A model generated the notes under the pieces. The model was not told where the DNA came from, ran no database searches, and saw nothing but the letters and a program-made list of their open reading frames with translations. Source: Fratercula arctica (Eukaryota; Chordata; Aves; Charadriiformes; Alcidae). Taken from it: a DNA stretch of 64,000 nt. This document shows, in pieces, positions 10,801 to 26,600 of the stretch. The position numbers were made by a program, and so were the translations under genes. The number at the start of each line of letters is the position of its first letter. Positions within the stretch are counted from its first letter, which is position 1. Location of the stretch: contig CANTUZ010000011.1 of NCBI GenBank assembly GCA_947846985.1, positions 30,995,589 to 31,059,588 on the forward strand, written 5' to 3'.

Positions 10801-13507
10801 TTAATTAGTATTTACCAAAAAGCTCTGAGAGGTTAGGTGAAATGCTCAACAGAAATATGTAACAAACGCCGCAACTGATCACCTGTCTCAAGAAACAACT
10901 GCTTTAAAGTGATAGTATGTAGAACAACTGGTTATCTGTGATGTTCAAAACCACCTGCTCAGTTCTCCAGATGCCACTGAAGAGTTTGTAAGTGAAGTAT
11001 GTTTGCATATTTATGTTCTAGTAAATGGCTGTGCTTCTAATATGCCATACCGCTTATTGCCAAACAGCTTTTTATAGCAATGGCAAGAATCCCTGAGCAG
11101 CTCCGATAAGTCACTATTTGAGAGCCGTTAGTTCCGCGATGCTACACCCTGTGAGATTACTCTGCGAGATAATGAGAAAAATTGCTCAATACCCTTCCAC
11201 CTTCTGTATATTTAGAAAAGTCAAAGTCCAAGTTCTTATCGCAGTTACAAATAATCTCTAATAATCCAGTGGATGACTAATGCAATCTTTGGGAGTTTGT
11301 TTTGATTTTTTTTTTTTTTTTTTTTTTTTTGGAAGGAAGAGAGGGTGTTACTTCCCTGGAGAAAACCTGGCAGGTGAGAGGAGAAAGGGACTAGAATAAG
11401 ACTGAGTACCTCCTTGCATCCCATCACTAGGAATAAACTAATCAAAATATTAATCTGAGCTATTAATCCAAATGATATGAACACTTCTTTTCCAGCAATT
11501 TTAACCGGTACTCTTCTGGTACTAAACTGAGATGTGACTAACTACTATTTGCATGAATGTTTCATAGCACCAGTGAGTTAATATAAAAAGGAAGTGTTTT
11601 AAGCTGCTGATAATCAAAAAAATTGACCTAAGAGAACTCTGGCTAATGGCTGATCACACACCAAGATCACTGTCTACCTGTCACAGACTATTTCCATTCT
11701 ACAGACAGACGGATGATTCGGAACACACAAAGCCAAATGAGCTTTTTCTAGACTTTTGGGACAATTTCTGAAAGAGATATTATAATAATTTAAGTCTGTG
11801 AAACCTTCACTCACTCATCCTGTATGTAACCACGACTTGTGTAGTTTATCAACAAAATGAGAAGACTTTTCAGCTAATTTTTCATAAACGGCCTGGACCT
11901 GTTTCATGTTGACTTATGTACAAGTAGAGGTAGGGCTGCTACTAGGATTTGCTTATATTTAATGTTTCAATCTTTTCAGAAAATTCATGTTTTTAAGTGA
12001 AATCTGCTTAGGGTCTGTTTTGTAAACCATCTGAAGACTACCAATATCTCCTTTTATTGGGGAAAGCTAATATTATTTTTGAAACCAGATATGTGTCAAG
12101 CATGGCATACTTGCTCTAATGAATGCATTTATTGACAGACTGACACAGGCTTTTAATGGAAAAATTACTACACAAACTGTCACTGAATAATCAAGACCAC
12201 CATGCTTGTTATGCTAGGCATATTATAATGATATATGATATCATATATAAGATATGATACTACTAATCATCTGCCAATCTAATATGGTTCCCATTTGCCA
12301 TTAACTCTGACTCAGCCTGAAAACATTTTAAAATACAATTATCTCCAGGTGTTCAGTTTTCACATTTTAAAAGTTAGCACTCACGTCCCTTCCCTTCACA
12401 TAACTCTTGAAAGAAAAAACAATTTTTTTTTATGTCATGATTGCTTTTACAACACATCAAGGTGGTATTTCAAATACTGCACCTGTGTGACACGGTTCTA
12501 AACTCTAAAATTTGGGGGGAGGATTTTTTTTTTTTTTTTAGGGTTTTTTTGTTGTTGTTTATTCTTTGTTTTTGTTTTTTAAATATCAGAAAGATGCAAG
12601 TTTTGACTTTGGCCAAAGAACCAGAAAGTCTTCCTTGATCCCACAGCACTGGGTAGAACCTGACCTAAAATGAAAGCTGCATTCAACACTAAACCTTAAC
12701 AAATAAACTCCTCCCTGAATATCTTCGTATTTATATAACGTCTTTGTGACCCTAAGGAGAAGGGCTGTACAGAGCGTTAGAAAGCTGTGAAAAGAGATGG
12801 CAATCCCAGCTCAGTGACCGAGATATCTGTTAACTATCAGTTTGGAAAAATACAGCGATAGTTTGTGCACTACTGGACTTACGGTTGAGCAAGAATTATA
12901 TACGCAGACTGCCAAAGCACACAGGACTTCCTGATAAAAGGGATATTGAGAATTTAAATCTCTTCAAGAGCTTTAAAAAAAAAAAAAAAAATTAACCAGC
13001 TTCACTTCGCCCTTAGTCTGGCTGCCAATTTTCTTGTGTTTAAAAAAAAATATATCTTATTTTCCACTGTATTTTTCCCTCTAAACATGCACTAATTTCT
13101 GTCAAAACACAAAAAATGTAACCTGGAAGGGGAAGAAACAAAGGGGAAAGAAAAAAAGAATGCTTCTCACCATGTTTGGCTACTACTTATTCTTCCATCA
13201 ATGAGTAAACACTTGGACTTACTGTGCTTTATAACCTTGTTTCTGTATTAAAATAAAGGAAGATATCCTTTTATAGAGAAAAATATTCTGCTTTTCATAA
13301 AATGCTACTTTCTTTGCTGTATGCTTAACAACCAACAACAACAATATATTAAGAGTAACAATACTCTTAAAATTTTTCAAAATGTTCCTCCCAGGTCTAC
13401 ACTTAGTTCCCAAAATGTAGGAAGTGTTTTGTGCTGTTCATTCTCTCTGGGCATCAATTAATAGCTTTGGGCAGCAAATACAAGATGTACAGATCAAATT
13501 TCATATA

Positions 13508-13543
<36 letters not shown>

Positions 13544-16500
13544 CTGGCTTCTTACGTAAGTACTGGGCAAAAAGTCAAAGTGACCTGTGTCAGTGGGAGC
13601 AGAGCCGTCATTAAAAGGGAAGCACGCCCATTTGAGCACACACAAGTTTAGTTCAGTGAAATACGTTGCAACTTCAGTTAACACTCAGAAAAACAGTTTT
13701 TAAGACAGGTTAGCCTAGGGCTAAGAGCATCATTCAGACTATAGAATTAAATCTGTGTATTGAAACAAAGCACGAAGACAACTTTATGTTTAAGTAATTA
13801 TTATTTCCTATATCTGTCTCACCTGAAGTATAAGCGTGATAAAAGTGCAACTTAAAACAAACTTATCTTTTTTTCCCCATCGTACACAGCTACTGTTTGA
13901 CTTGTCATTTGAGAAATGATTTACTAGAGCCATATTAGAACAAACACCTTTTACCTGAGGATAAAATTTATTTTCTCTCAGTGTGACTGTTACATTTCTA
14001 GAGTAATCGTGGAGAGCTAATTTACTTGATCTTCTAATTTCTCCAGAAGGATGAGATCCGTGACATGACAGGGGAGCCCAGTGACTGTGACACTGCCCTG
14101 GCAGGGCACCTCACCCTAACTATAGATATTACTGCAGTGAGCAACTAAAATCCCTTTTGCGGCTCTAACGCAAATGCCTGTGTCGGGCTCTGATCCACCA
14201 TCCCCCTGACCTCACCGTGACAGAGAAAAAAGAAAGAAGTTAGATCCATGAGGATTTTGCAGGGGAAACTGGGGAGCTAAAACAATTACGGGCATAGCTG
14301 GCAAATTACTCTTCCCTTGCTGCCGTCCTGGCAGCGTGCAGCTGCTTGGGAGCAATCGCCTGTGCAGGATCTTCATCTGCTGCTCACTCACTTATTGCTG
14401 CTTCATTATCCTGCTCTAATCACGGGGCCTAGATACCAAGGATTCTGCCTTAATCTTCCGCTGATGTCCTTTTAATCATCCCATCAGTTCTGTTCGCAGT
14501 GTAAGTCAGGATGAGGTCGCTCCATCTTCCATTGTCTGGTGTTTAAATTTACACCCTTAGCTGAGCAGGCAGCGTCTAAACAATGTTAGACTTTTCACTC
14601 CAGCAAGAAAGTTACAGAAAAGAACATTTCTGGAGTCCAAGCTATGAGTATGACAGACTGCCAAGGCTTGATTGGCACCAGCACAATCTGTCATGTCTCG
14701 AGAGAGAATTCTTCTTACTATTTCATAAAAAACCACTGCTTCGCGACTGGCAGCTGATATTATTGTTTATCACTCAGTGTTAGCAAAACCACAAAGAGAA
14801 TCTGACTGATAGTCACATATGCTTACGGCACTCCATTCACAGAAAAATAACACTTTAGCAGAAGAGAAAGGGAAGAAAAAAAGGAAGTATATAATTTATA
14901 CTGCAGCATATCAAATGCAGGTCAGGGTGGCACATACATTGCTTTATGTATTCACATCACTTACCACAATGGTCTTCCTTATCTTGACCAGAGGAGTTCC
15001 TCAATATTATAAATAAGTAGTAATAGCTATAAAACTAATTATCTAAGGAATAGATTTTATATAATATCTGTTATACAGACTATGGCCAAGTTGGCAATAC
15101 TGATGCAACTTTATGCCCTGCACTCCCTCACTTTAAAAATATTCAGCGCAATTGCAGTACAGAATGTCTTTATCGGTGTAGATACCATCACGTAAAGACG
15201 CAGTTAAGCTACAATGATAAAATGTGTTTCTTCTCAAAAATCTATAAAAATGCAATACCTAGCCAATTTTGAAGAGTATATTTTAAAACCCAGAAGTCAC
15301 CTCCAGAACGTGATACGTTAACAGGTTTGCTTTGCCTAGCAGAGATTTAAAACATGCTGGTGTATGTTTTTATGTTACATCTTCACCACGTACGTGCTAC
15401 AGCATTGTTCAAAGACAGTCTTACATTCACATTGAGACAGTTAATACACAAGAAGATAAAATAACCTTCTTAGGGGCAAAAGACAGAATTGAAGTCACAC
15501 AGTACAGAGCAAAACATAACTGCAGAGATCGATGATTTTTAAAATTCCCTTGAAAATGCTCTTTCACATTAAAGTAATTTGTGGGGGCTTCAATTTGGTA
15601 AGCGCCATGAAACATTTACGCTCTCCCACAAAAGAAAATTATCTTCCTCTCAGAAAATCCTTTGTTGAAGCCAACAGACAAATAAAGCAAATACATCAAG
15701 ACCTTTTTAACTGCTGACGAGGTACGCTCCAAAATTATTTGTTAGCTCCTAGAACATTTTTACCTCTCAAATGAGGGCTATACCACCGCTAAGCTTTACG
15801 TGTCATCTCTTCTCTGCATCTTTGTTAAACAGCAGCATTGGTGTGTGCACTCCCAGCACTCCTCCTCGGGGCGAAGGTCCCACTGTTCCAAGTACAAATT
15901 CCTGCACCATTCCCTTCTCAATCACCTTCAAAACACACACTACAAGTTTGCCTAAAAAGCACATAAAATCTGGCTATGCTTTCACTAGGGTGCACTGATT
16001 TATTACAAAAATGCATAATTATAGAGAACAATTTTTTTCTTAAGGTATGCTTTGGTTACAAATGCTCAGTTCAGAACCCAAAGCTCTCATATATACAAAT
16101 ATTTGGGTTTCAGTGTATCTCTCCAGTTCCAAAATGCCTTCACAGTAATTCACACCAATTTAAGACAAGTAAATAAAACATATCCGGATGTTTCTGACGG
16201 TCCAGCACACTTCACTAATCTTCCTCCTGAAATCCAAACTTCAATGCAACCAAAAGCCACTGACGGTTTTGAATGATGTATTTTTACTTTAGCTAAAAGT
16301 TTCATGTAACCTACTTCCTGCGAGTCCAGAAGTCCTAGACTGGCAGATTTTAGCTCAACTTTCACTTTGGTTTGTTTTTAAAAGCAGGTTTACCAGAGCA
16401 ATTCACAGGAAACACGAGCAAAGTTGGGAACTGGAAAACATCCTCTTGACTGTTCCTGGCTCTCGTCTCCCCCAGCCTCACCGCGCCACTTCGACCCCTC

Positions 16501-19500
16501 TGAAGTTTCCCAACATTTAAATTTGAACATTTGCAACTTATTTACTCAACTCCCAAGAGGTGTTATGACGGTTAGTCAACCACATCCCTTTGAACAGAAA
16601 CAGAATGCAAACGTTAGTTATTATTTTGCTCATTTCATTACAGTAGTTATGGAGAAGCACTGGCTACTTTTAAGACTGTAAAACCAATTACTCGACTCCC
16701 GGTTTCTAAATACGTACATTGATAATTTTTCCTCGAGATTTACTTTAGAGAACCAAAATCCACTCACAAGTGATCACTGTGCAACATACGTTAGATAAAG
16801 GAGCGTGAAATTCTTCATAACCAGGGTCACAGCTTTGTTTCCACTATTGAAGAAAAGAGGGAGGAGTGAAAAGCAGGTAATTTTCACTAGTAAGATTCTT
16901 AATGCCAACTTCAATACTTTAAAATCATATTTCAAAAAGGAGATCATCCTGTAACTATGATTTAGGGTATTTAAATTATGCTTTTAAAAGAGTACAACTA
17001 CAGCGTAGCCAGGATGGTGGTGTAATTCTCTATTAGCACCAGACCAACGGGGCAGGAATGGCCACCTCCACTACAGTTCCCTGCTGCAAAACAGCCCCGG
17101 ACCCCGCACAGCCCCCCTGCCCCGAAGAGATTAACACCACAGAAAGGAGGTCGAGGGAGCAGATTGCAAACACAGTTGCTATGAACCTAGCAAAATAAAA
17201 TGTATTTAAATAAATAACCTTCAAGTACATCCCTTTCTCCAGCACTGCCTCTCCACAACTCTCTGTACACTACTAAAGCTAGTTTTTCAATTTTTCCATA
17301 TTTGTTACTAATCCTTTCAAAGCCCCTTGTATTCAGCACACGAGTAGTTCTGTAATCAATTTCCACAGGATTTAAGATTCCTCTTTAAAATACACAGGGT
17401 TTGCCCCCGAGAGATGGAAAACAGCCTCTGAAGCACGAACCAATCCATACTGTCACCCCAACCCTGCAGACAGACGGGGGTTTTGCTGTGTCGCGCAGTG
17501 GCAAACTGGATTTAAGGACGCTCCCATCAGGTTTGTTTCAGCTGTTCGGAGCCTCCTGGAGACCAGTAAAACCCTCAAGAGCAACGTGGGAAAACGGATA
17601 GAGGCAGGACATTGAATTATTTACAAAGCAGGACCAGAAGCAAAATGGAGTCAGGGAGACCGGCTGTTGGGAGGTCCCCTTTGTCACCCAGAGGATGTTG
17701 TCCCCATCCTTCTCCATCCCCCTCTTTGCTCAGGTAAACCCAAAAGCGAGGGCTTTAACATCTCAAAAAGACTCTGGCATAATATCCAAGATCAAACTTC
17801 TGGAACGCTTTCCCGAGCAACTTCCAAGAGGGAGAGGAAAGGACAGATTTCTCACCAGGGAATGGGCCCTGGACCTTTGGGTCTGTAGCTGTCTTGTAAA
17901 TCCGTCAAGCGCTGGAATATAAATTGCAAAGTTATTACGGAAGGACAGTAGAGTGTCTTAGACAGTAATCGGGACACGAAGAGATTATAATGTCCACATC
18001 ATGAGCACTAATCTCTGTGTAGCCTGTTGACGACATGACAATACCTGCACTGTCTGATTAAAAAGCAGGTATTGACTAAATCTTTTTTTTGCTATTAAAA
18101 AAATTTGCTATTTGGAAAACAACTTTGGAGAAGCCCCAGTAACAATAAACAAAAATATCGAACAAAGGTAACCAGCACAGATCAGCATCCTATGAAGATA
18201 CAACATGGGTCAGCTTCCTCAAAAACACAGCTGGAAAACTGGTGTCTCATATATGCTTCCTCTGAATGACATTAAAGAAAAGCTTCAGTTTTTCAAAACA
18301 AGCATACAGCAAATTAAAAATAAAAAAACATTATTCCAAACTTTTAAGAAAAAGTGGAATAAATAGAAGTTTAATAAAGAACTGTGTGTTGAAAGCATGG
18401 GAATAAAGAATTAAGGGAAGGACCACCACCTAATTTCTGACTAGTTTTTTTCCCTCTCTCTTTTTTTCTTTCTTTCTACCCAGAAATCAGGTTTACACCT
18501 TTAACACCATGTACTTCCCCTTCAGCATCAACAATACTCCTTACAAGGCCTTATCACATAGTATCCTAATATTGTGTAACGTATTCAGATGAGTTCACAT
18601 ATCCAAATGTCTGTCTAGTTTTCATCTTGCTAACACTTCTATTCAAAGCCACAATCAGGAATTTTAATGTTTTCCCCTGTAGCTATTTCTTTACACGTAG
18701 CAAACTTCAATCATCTTATGTTGACTTTCAGACTCTGCTCCGCTACAAAAAATTATGCTGACATTGAAAACTCGCTTAAAAGCTGTTAGTGAACCAAAAT
18801 ACAAAGCGGGTTATGGGCTAACTGATAAAATTTCTGGAGATGGGTGTAAAAAAAAAAAAAAAAAAATCTTGAAATGGAAAGCTCTCCATATGAAAGAGAT
18901 CAAGAAGAGCGAATTGACTTTGTTTTGAGCAGGAGAATAAGAGGAAATATCACAGGATATACAAAAATAGTGTCGGCCAAGTAAATCACATTCTTTGATT
19001 TTGTCATTAAGAAATGACAGGATAAAAAGACAATGAGCACAAATATTTTTCTTACGTACTGTGTGACTAATGAGTGACATCCACTGCCACACGAATGAAA
19101 GCTTTGTAAGATTAAAAAAAAAAAAAAAAAAGAGATAAGCATGTACACGGGTACTTATAAGTAGCCACACACCAACTACAAGAGCCCCTCCTCTCCCCCG
19201 AGGTGTCGCTGCTCACAGCAGGAGGAGGAAACGCTGAGTGATGGAGCAGAGAAGGACGCTCCTGTCGCTATCTCTGACATTACCCATCTCTCACCTCAGT
19301 TTCCGTACGCACGGCACCGACCACGCGCACCCTGTGGATGTGACAAATGGGACAAAAGCGTTACCGAGCCTCTGTACCTCTGGGCAGTGCCCACTTGCAG
19401 GAAAACCTCACGGGGGGAAATGAGAACGGCGTGAGGGATCCAGGCTGGGCTCCTTTCTGTCCATGTCTTTAAACACAAGAAAAGCTGAACTTTTTCAGGA

Positions 19501-22006
19501 TGGAAAACGAAGACAGGAAGCAAACCTGGGGTAGGGCAAATTGCAGTATTTTTAAAGGATGTTTCAAAAGTCGAGTAACTTCCCAAAATTTGAAATCTCT
19601 TGGAACATAAGTACTCAATCCGTAACATCAATGGATAATAGAGAATAAATATTTTGGTTTCCTGTTTTAACTCAGGTCCTTACGTTATTTTACACAGATT
19701 TAATGTTTTTCAGCATTAGTCATTTTTCAATTATAAGAAAGGATCATAACAGCTTATTTCATTAACACCGGTCAATCACAACTGGCATGAAACAACTGTT
19801 TTCATGTTTAAAAACACTGACCATGTTAACTATCACTAATTAAAATTTTACAGCAGCATTAGCACAGCAAAGTCTCACAGAAATCACTAATACAGTCAAA
19901 CGAGGGCACGGACCTACTGTGCTTGCACAATAATGTCTTTCAAATTAAATAAACCAGCCTTTTCACATTACACTTTGAAAGACCCAAGCAATGCTGTAAT
20001 TAGGATGTGCTAACTAAAATGTTGGTGCAAGTTTAACCTCTTAAATAAAAACACAACTGCACTTGACACATCCAGGCTGCGCCTGTGTTCCCCATTTCTT
20101 CCAAAATGGAGCTGTAACGGCACAGACCAGCCATCCGCAGAGATGTAACAAGGAATGTATTTGCCCTCTGATTTATAAATTACACGGATGAGCGTGCTCA
20201 GGAAAACAAGCTAAAACAAACACACTCTTAATAGTTTCTTTCTTTAATTAGCACTTTGATTAACAGTCGCTAATCCATCCAGAGGCCTGAGAGGATTGCA
20301 ATCGGCTGTCTATGTTTTTATTGCTGTTTTCTCCCTTTCTCCACTTTATCTGCCAGAGCTGTGGCTTTGGAGCGCTTTTTGGGGATTTCAAGTTCCTGCG
20401 GACTGTGTCTGGAGCGGGGCCAGGCGGCGCGGGTGACATTTCAGCAGGGCTCACGCCAGCCGCTTGCAGCACATAATCCCTCGCTGCGAGATGATCCACG
20501 GCACTCGTTGAACTCTGCCGAGGCCTTGTGACACCCGTGGGCAACACCACCACCCACGCCGGGCCACCTGGCCACCGGTGCTGGGATCCGGCCAGCCTCA
20601 GGCACCCTGCAGCAAACAGCTACCCCCAGCTTCTGGCCAGCCTCAGCTTGCCCTACAAGCCTGCTGCCAACCACGGGCACTGGGGCCACCGAGGTGGCAT
20701 CAGCACCAGTCAGATACGGCCATGGCAGGACACCATGTGTATGCATGGAAGCTAATTCCCTCTGTGATTCCCCCAGTGAGTTGCCAGGCCCGTGCTGGCA
20801 GCACTGGGATGGTTCCTCCAGTGAACGGTTCCTCCACGTTGGGACGGTTCCCCTGCAGCTGCATCATCCAGCCTGGGGATATCCAGCATCCCCACAGCTG
20901 CAGCTCCCGGGGTTGTCGGTGGCCCGGGGGGACACGGCCCCTCCTGCCCCAGAGACACTCCTGTATTTACACATTCACTCCGGTATTTACGGTCCTGATC
21001 TTCCAGATCATCCTTGACATCCTAAATTTCCAGGCTCTGAGGTGTGAACGTCAAGGTCTGATTTCCACCCAAAGTGAGCGCATGGATACTGAAATCTAAT
21101 TTTTACCTAATTACTAATTTATGGACTACTTCTTAAGAAATCACTTCTAAAAATTACAGTGTATCTGCTGACAAAAAAAGAGTAAGAAGAAACAGCTTGC
21201 TCTTGGTTTAAATTGCCATAATTAAAGCTGAAATTTCTGGTCTTTTCTCAATTATTGAATTACACTCAAAGTCGTTTTTAAAACCAAGCAAGACACTTTT
21301 TCAATAAAATAAAAAGTTTGCCAAGAGAGGCAGTTAGCTTGTACAAACGCCTTTGTGTACTAGTATCAGTGTGTTAGCGTATTACTCCCTTTTCATTACG
21401 AAGGGTCAAACAGAAGCAGGGAGCACCATTTCAGTAGATTGGGTTTTGTTTGAGTTGGGTTTTCCCCCCCCGCCCCCCCTTTTTTTTTTTTAAAAGGAAC
21501 ATACAGAAACCTGGAGACCACTGCTCCCACTAACAAGCTTAGAAATGAATACCAAATCTTAAACTACAAATACTAAATACTACCTTTCCCATGTCTACGC
21601 ACTCAGAATACGAGGCAGCAACCAGTTCCTCTTTTGCTCTGAATTTTGAGAGAAGTTGACAGCTCATGTCACCTACCCATTAATTGTTAAGGACAACTCA
21701 GGAACACAAAGACATTTCCTTGGATTACGCTGTTTTTAAAAGACATCTCCTTCCATTGCTAAAATTAGTACCAGAGGCATGTGTGTTTTTGGAGGATTTG
21801 TTTTTATTGTATACTTTTACTTGACACCCATAATTAAAACTGGGTAAGTCTCCAACAGATTTTAGTGGTTCAGAAAATTCTTGACTTTAAAACTACCTCG
21901 TGGGGAACCAGCACTGATGTGTTTGTTTTCTTACCAACTAGAATTTACCCTTCCTTAATCTTTGATTTGGTCTAGTCTTATTTTAGGACCAAAAGGGTGA
22001 GTAATT

Positions 22007-22038
<32 letters not shown>

Positions 22039-23582
22039 CACAAATAAACCGACCAAGATCAGGCAATTTAATTCCCACGTGGAACAATACAGAAAAGCTG
22101 TTTTCCTTCTGAGTGGGGACAAAGAGCCCCATCGCTAAGAAACCCCGGCAGCTGGGCATCAAGGCAGGAGCTGGAATGGAAAGGAGAGGCATGACGGAAC
22201 ATTCACCCGGGGAGAAAACGGCAACGGCCCACGGGAAGGCACACAATGGCCGAGAGAGAACACCTCGGGATTTTACGATTCCTTATGTTATAGCAGCAGC
22301 ATATATGCCATCCCTCTCAATCTGTGCATTTGCTTTTATTTACTGTTTTCCAATGACTAAAGGCTTCTAAGTAACTTCATACAGTAAACATCCATGGGGT
22401 TTTTCACCTTGAAACGGATTGATGCATGGGCCACACTTAAGTCACATGCTGCAATTGTACTCTGAGAAATGCAAAAATAATTTTACTTAATGTAGTAAAA
22501 ACAACCCATTATATAAGGCAATGAAATTATGAAGTTCCCCTGGTGCTAAATATCATAAGAGGTTTTAAGTTTTTTTTTTTTTTCAACACTACTTAAAGTC
22601 ATTACAAAAAAATTCCCAAAACACCAACAGCATTAGATTGAATACAAACACTTGTATCATCAGTTAATACCTGAGTTCAGAGGCCTAAAATTAGCCTTGC
22701 AAGCTGTGATAATACTTGCTGCAGCTACACGCACAAAGGGATGTACACCTGCGCACGCTGCTCGCTCCCAGGGAATGAGGCTGACGTGACGGGACTCCTG
22801 CTCGAGCGCCCGCTCAGGAGGACCGGACAGGCAGGGCAGAAGGGACAGCAGCAGCTCAATATGCGTTGCTGCAAAGAACCTAATTCCCAGCCTTTGGTGT
22901 CGCAAGATCATCCAAGAAGGACAACTTGAATTGCATAGATACCATGTAGAAAGTTTGCTTCCTACTACTTAAGATAACGTAAAGAAGAGCATCTCCTTTC
23001 TTCTTTTCCTCACTGAACATGTGTAACATGAAAAGATATTTATCTCATGTGCGATGTTATCACTATGCACACACATACAGTAGCTCCCTAGTATGAATGA
23101 GTACTACATAATGTTAAGAAATGCCTAAAATATATATATAAAAAACAATCATTCTACAACCTGAATTATTCTGCACATTTTGCATTGCCAAAAAAATAGT
23201 TTTTAAGATTGGCTAGAGGATGTTTAATCTTTTACTTACACTATATTTTCTTCTCTGGTTTTGCGAAGTGAGATAAATGCAGCTCTAGCATGTCTCCTTC
23301 CACTTGTCTACATTTTAGTGTTCTGTATTTTGAAATGATAGGTTAATTTTAAGAAAACGTGAGAGTTGGATTTGAGGTGGTGTACCCTCCTGCCCACCCC
23401 CCACCGACACATGTCCTAAAGATACTGGGGTTTATCATTAGCATTAAAAACAGCATTCAGACAGCAAAGGTAGGACCTCTCAGTGCTCTTATGGAAAGAA
23501 GGCAGGAAGATCTTCGCTGGCCGGTCATCACGTGCACGCTCCATGCTGCAGCATGCCTATGTCTTAGTAAACTGGGAGGGGG

Positions 23583-23622
<40 letters not shown>

Positions 23623-26600
23623 AAAACATGCCCTGAAACCTGAAACTATGTATGTGCACGGAGCAGGAGGTGTTGCAACCGTGTTGCAACCGGAGGGAGA
23701 GCAATGGCAAAAATACACAGGACAAAGCCACAGACAACCTGGCTTCATTATCTCCACTGCACATGAAACAACTCATTTACCCTTTCTCAAAATTCAGCAA
23801 ATCTCAGGCACCAGTTTCCCCAGTCGCGTTCAGCTGGTGCAGGCTAACACCGCCACTGCAGAAAGCATCCCTGCCCTCTCCCCCAATCCCGACGGCTCCG
23901 CTCCTGCCTTCCCACCATCTGCTCTCTCCATAACAAAGAGCAAAACCACCCCTTCAAAGACCTGACAGTCTCACAAACCGCAAACTTTCCTGTGCCAAAG
24001 CTCGCAATTAACAGAGCGAGGACCAGCAAGAATTAAAGTGTGACTTGATCCCAGGGAATGGGCTGGAGGCCTGAGCAACTGGGGATGACAAAGAACTGGG
24101 TTTTGAACTGCAGGAATGATCAGTCTGCCAGTTCCTAGAAGTTTTGAGGGGTACATAAAAAAAAATAAATTGAGATTTCCAAGGAATTTCATCTGATTGA
24201 TATCAACACCGCATAAGCTGGGCTTGCTTACACTGCAGCCTGCTTATGTTTACATTTAGTACTGTCTAACATGGTTATGTTGTAAATATTTTGCTTTAAA
24301 GAGATTGTTTGGTTACTAGCTACTATTATTACTCTTCCTGGAAGGAAGAGAATGATGGGCCTTGAGCCAACACCAAACTTCTTAAAGTTGATCAATCGAG
24401 AACTCCAGCATGGTTACTTGGAAAACCAACTTGGCTGCTCTGGGGGTGCATGGAAAGAACACTGCCATGCACTGTGTGACACCACGAAACCAGCCTTAGC
24501 GAAGGGAGCAGCAAAAATCATATCAAAAGTAGTGCTACTGACTTGTATTTAAGGCTTTGTGCATCTTTTTTTCTAAATCTGGGAATGAGTCCTCCAAAGT
24601 ACCACTATGAAATTCCCAGAACCTCCAGAACCACAGGGCAACAGATTTTGAAATCAGTGGATTTTTCTCTCTAGCAGCTGCCACTTTGGAGAGTGTCTTA
24701 CGTGCTACAGAAAACACAGATATATTGGGCAAGATTTCTAGTTCTGGTGTTTTGTTTTCCAAGTGGGCATGCTTAGAAGTTCCTCAGGTTTCAGAAAAGT
24801 GGAGCGAGTCCAAAATAAAATGGATGACTGAGTACAGAGGAACAACTTGACAGGCTTGTTGGTGCACAATCAAGTGACAGCATTTTATGCCTTAGTATCA
24901 ACTCCACTTACACAACGTGCTTGTTTACAGCAGAAATACAAAATATAACTGCCACCCATATCATACATGTGTACACACCGAGAGCAAAGGCTGAAAATGC
25001 CTCCTGTATAGACTTATGCTATTTTCAGGGACTAAAAACCAGAAAAAGCCATTTAGTACGTTAGATTTCAAGCATACAGCCACAGCTATTGTGGACCACT
25101 GCCACCTGGATAACTGGGCCAGGGCAGAGGAAATAGCAAGCAGCCCAGGAGCTCGTCAGGGCTTTCAGCACGTCCTAACTATCTGCCAAGCCTCCAGCCT
25201 CCCCGGGTACATTCTTGTGGTCCCACAAAAAGGTGGCGGGTACGGTCCTACAGGTCAGTACCCATCCTCATTCTGAACACCGATCGATCCAATGGAGAGC
25301 ATGCTGGATGGAGAAAGGAACTACCAAAATTAAGTGACACTAGCTGTCATTCTCAGTCGTGACAGGTGAGATGTGAGCATCAAGCCTTACAATACTATGC
25401 ACATGTAGAAGTTTATACTACTTCTATGGCTACCAAAGCAGTCATGGGTATTTTTAGAAGCTGGCCGGTGGATAGCTTTGTGACCCACATGACCTTTGGT
25501 CAAAGAGCACATGGCACTATGACGGGGAAGGGACTGAACTGTGGCAGTTTTAAAACCTTTCTTTTGACCTTAGAGGCCAGGAGAGGGCCAGCATGGCATG
25601 CTTCCAGGCTTATACATGGTTACGTGTGGCTTGCCAGAGGCTGTAAGCCAAAATGAAACTGAAGAAAATGAGTGCTAGCTAGTCCCATGCCAATGATGAG
25701 AAGGGCCAGAGCCCTACAGAGTACCGTAAGGCTTCTCATTATGACCTAGAAAAGTGAAAGAAATGAAAACAACTACTTCACTAAGTCCACCCTAATGCAG
25801 CAGAACATCAAAATGCTTAGCCTAGGAACTCAAATGAAGTCTTCAGCCATGCAGTAACAAAGGAGACACAGCCAATTTTCCTCTTAGCAAGGAGAGAAGC
25901 TATGAATTCCATGTGAGTATCTATGGACAATAACGAACAGCTCTTAAAATTATCCAAGTATACCACATGAAACTTCAGATCGGCTCAAATCCAGCTCTAC
26001 AAATAATCCACAACTATCTGAAAGCTTCAGGCTCAAAGGTGGGAGGGCACACTGGAGGGGGTACACCTTCTACCTACCCCACAGAATTAACCGCAACGCA
26101 CTGCAGAAACACACAGCCCTTTTCCCAGCGCCAGACGTGACAAACAGGTTCTGTGCAACCTGCGGGGTCACACACAGAGGACACGGCAAATGCAACTTCT
26201 GCCTGGTCAAGGAAGAAAATCCTATGGGGTAAAAACATAAGAAGGTGATCTGGCTAAAAGAGAAGGCTTCCTTGTGAAAAGGTACTTTATATAGAATTGT
26301 GAGTTAAAGATTTTCTGACAATCTTGCCAAACAATGAGGAAAAACTCAGTTATATAGGAACTGCTTCAATCCTCCAGGAGCCTGGTCTAATTGCATCCCG
26401 CACAAACCAGCGTAAAGAGTGAGTTTCATACCAACACGGGCAACTCATTATCTGGGGAACACAGAACAGAAAAGAGGACAAGAACCTCTTGATGATGGCT
26501 CTTCTTTCTCTAATACAACCTGGGGAAAGAAGTTAAAATGTAACTGCAACCTTTGTGGCCAGCAGCGATCTCAGATATTGCAGAAGTTGTATGAGACAGC

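Noticed and set aside
20441..21099. Overlapping open frames up to 173 codons on both strands
   Set aside because: Composition-driven in the GC-rich patch; Pro/Ser/His-rich with no known motif, and frames conflict with each other.
23583..23619. A37 as the tail of a processed pseudogene or SINE
   Set aside because: No polyadenylation hexamer, target-site duplication or recognisable body upstream.
23359..23965. Open frames of 94 and 160 codons with a long Lys run
   Set aside because: The Lys run is the A37 homopolymer; the remainder is non-coding in character.
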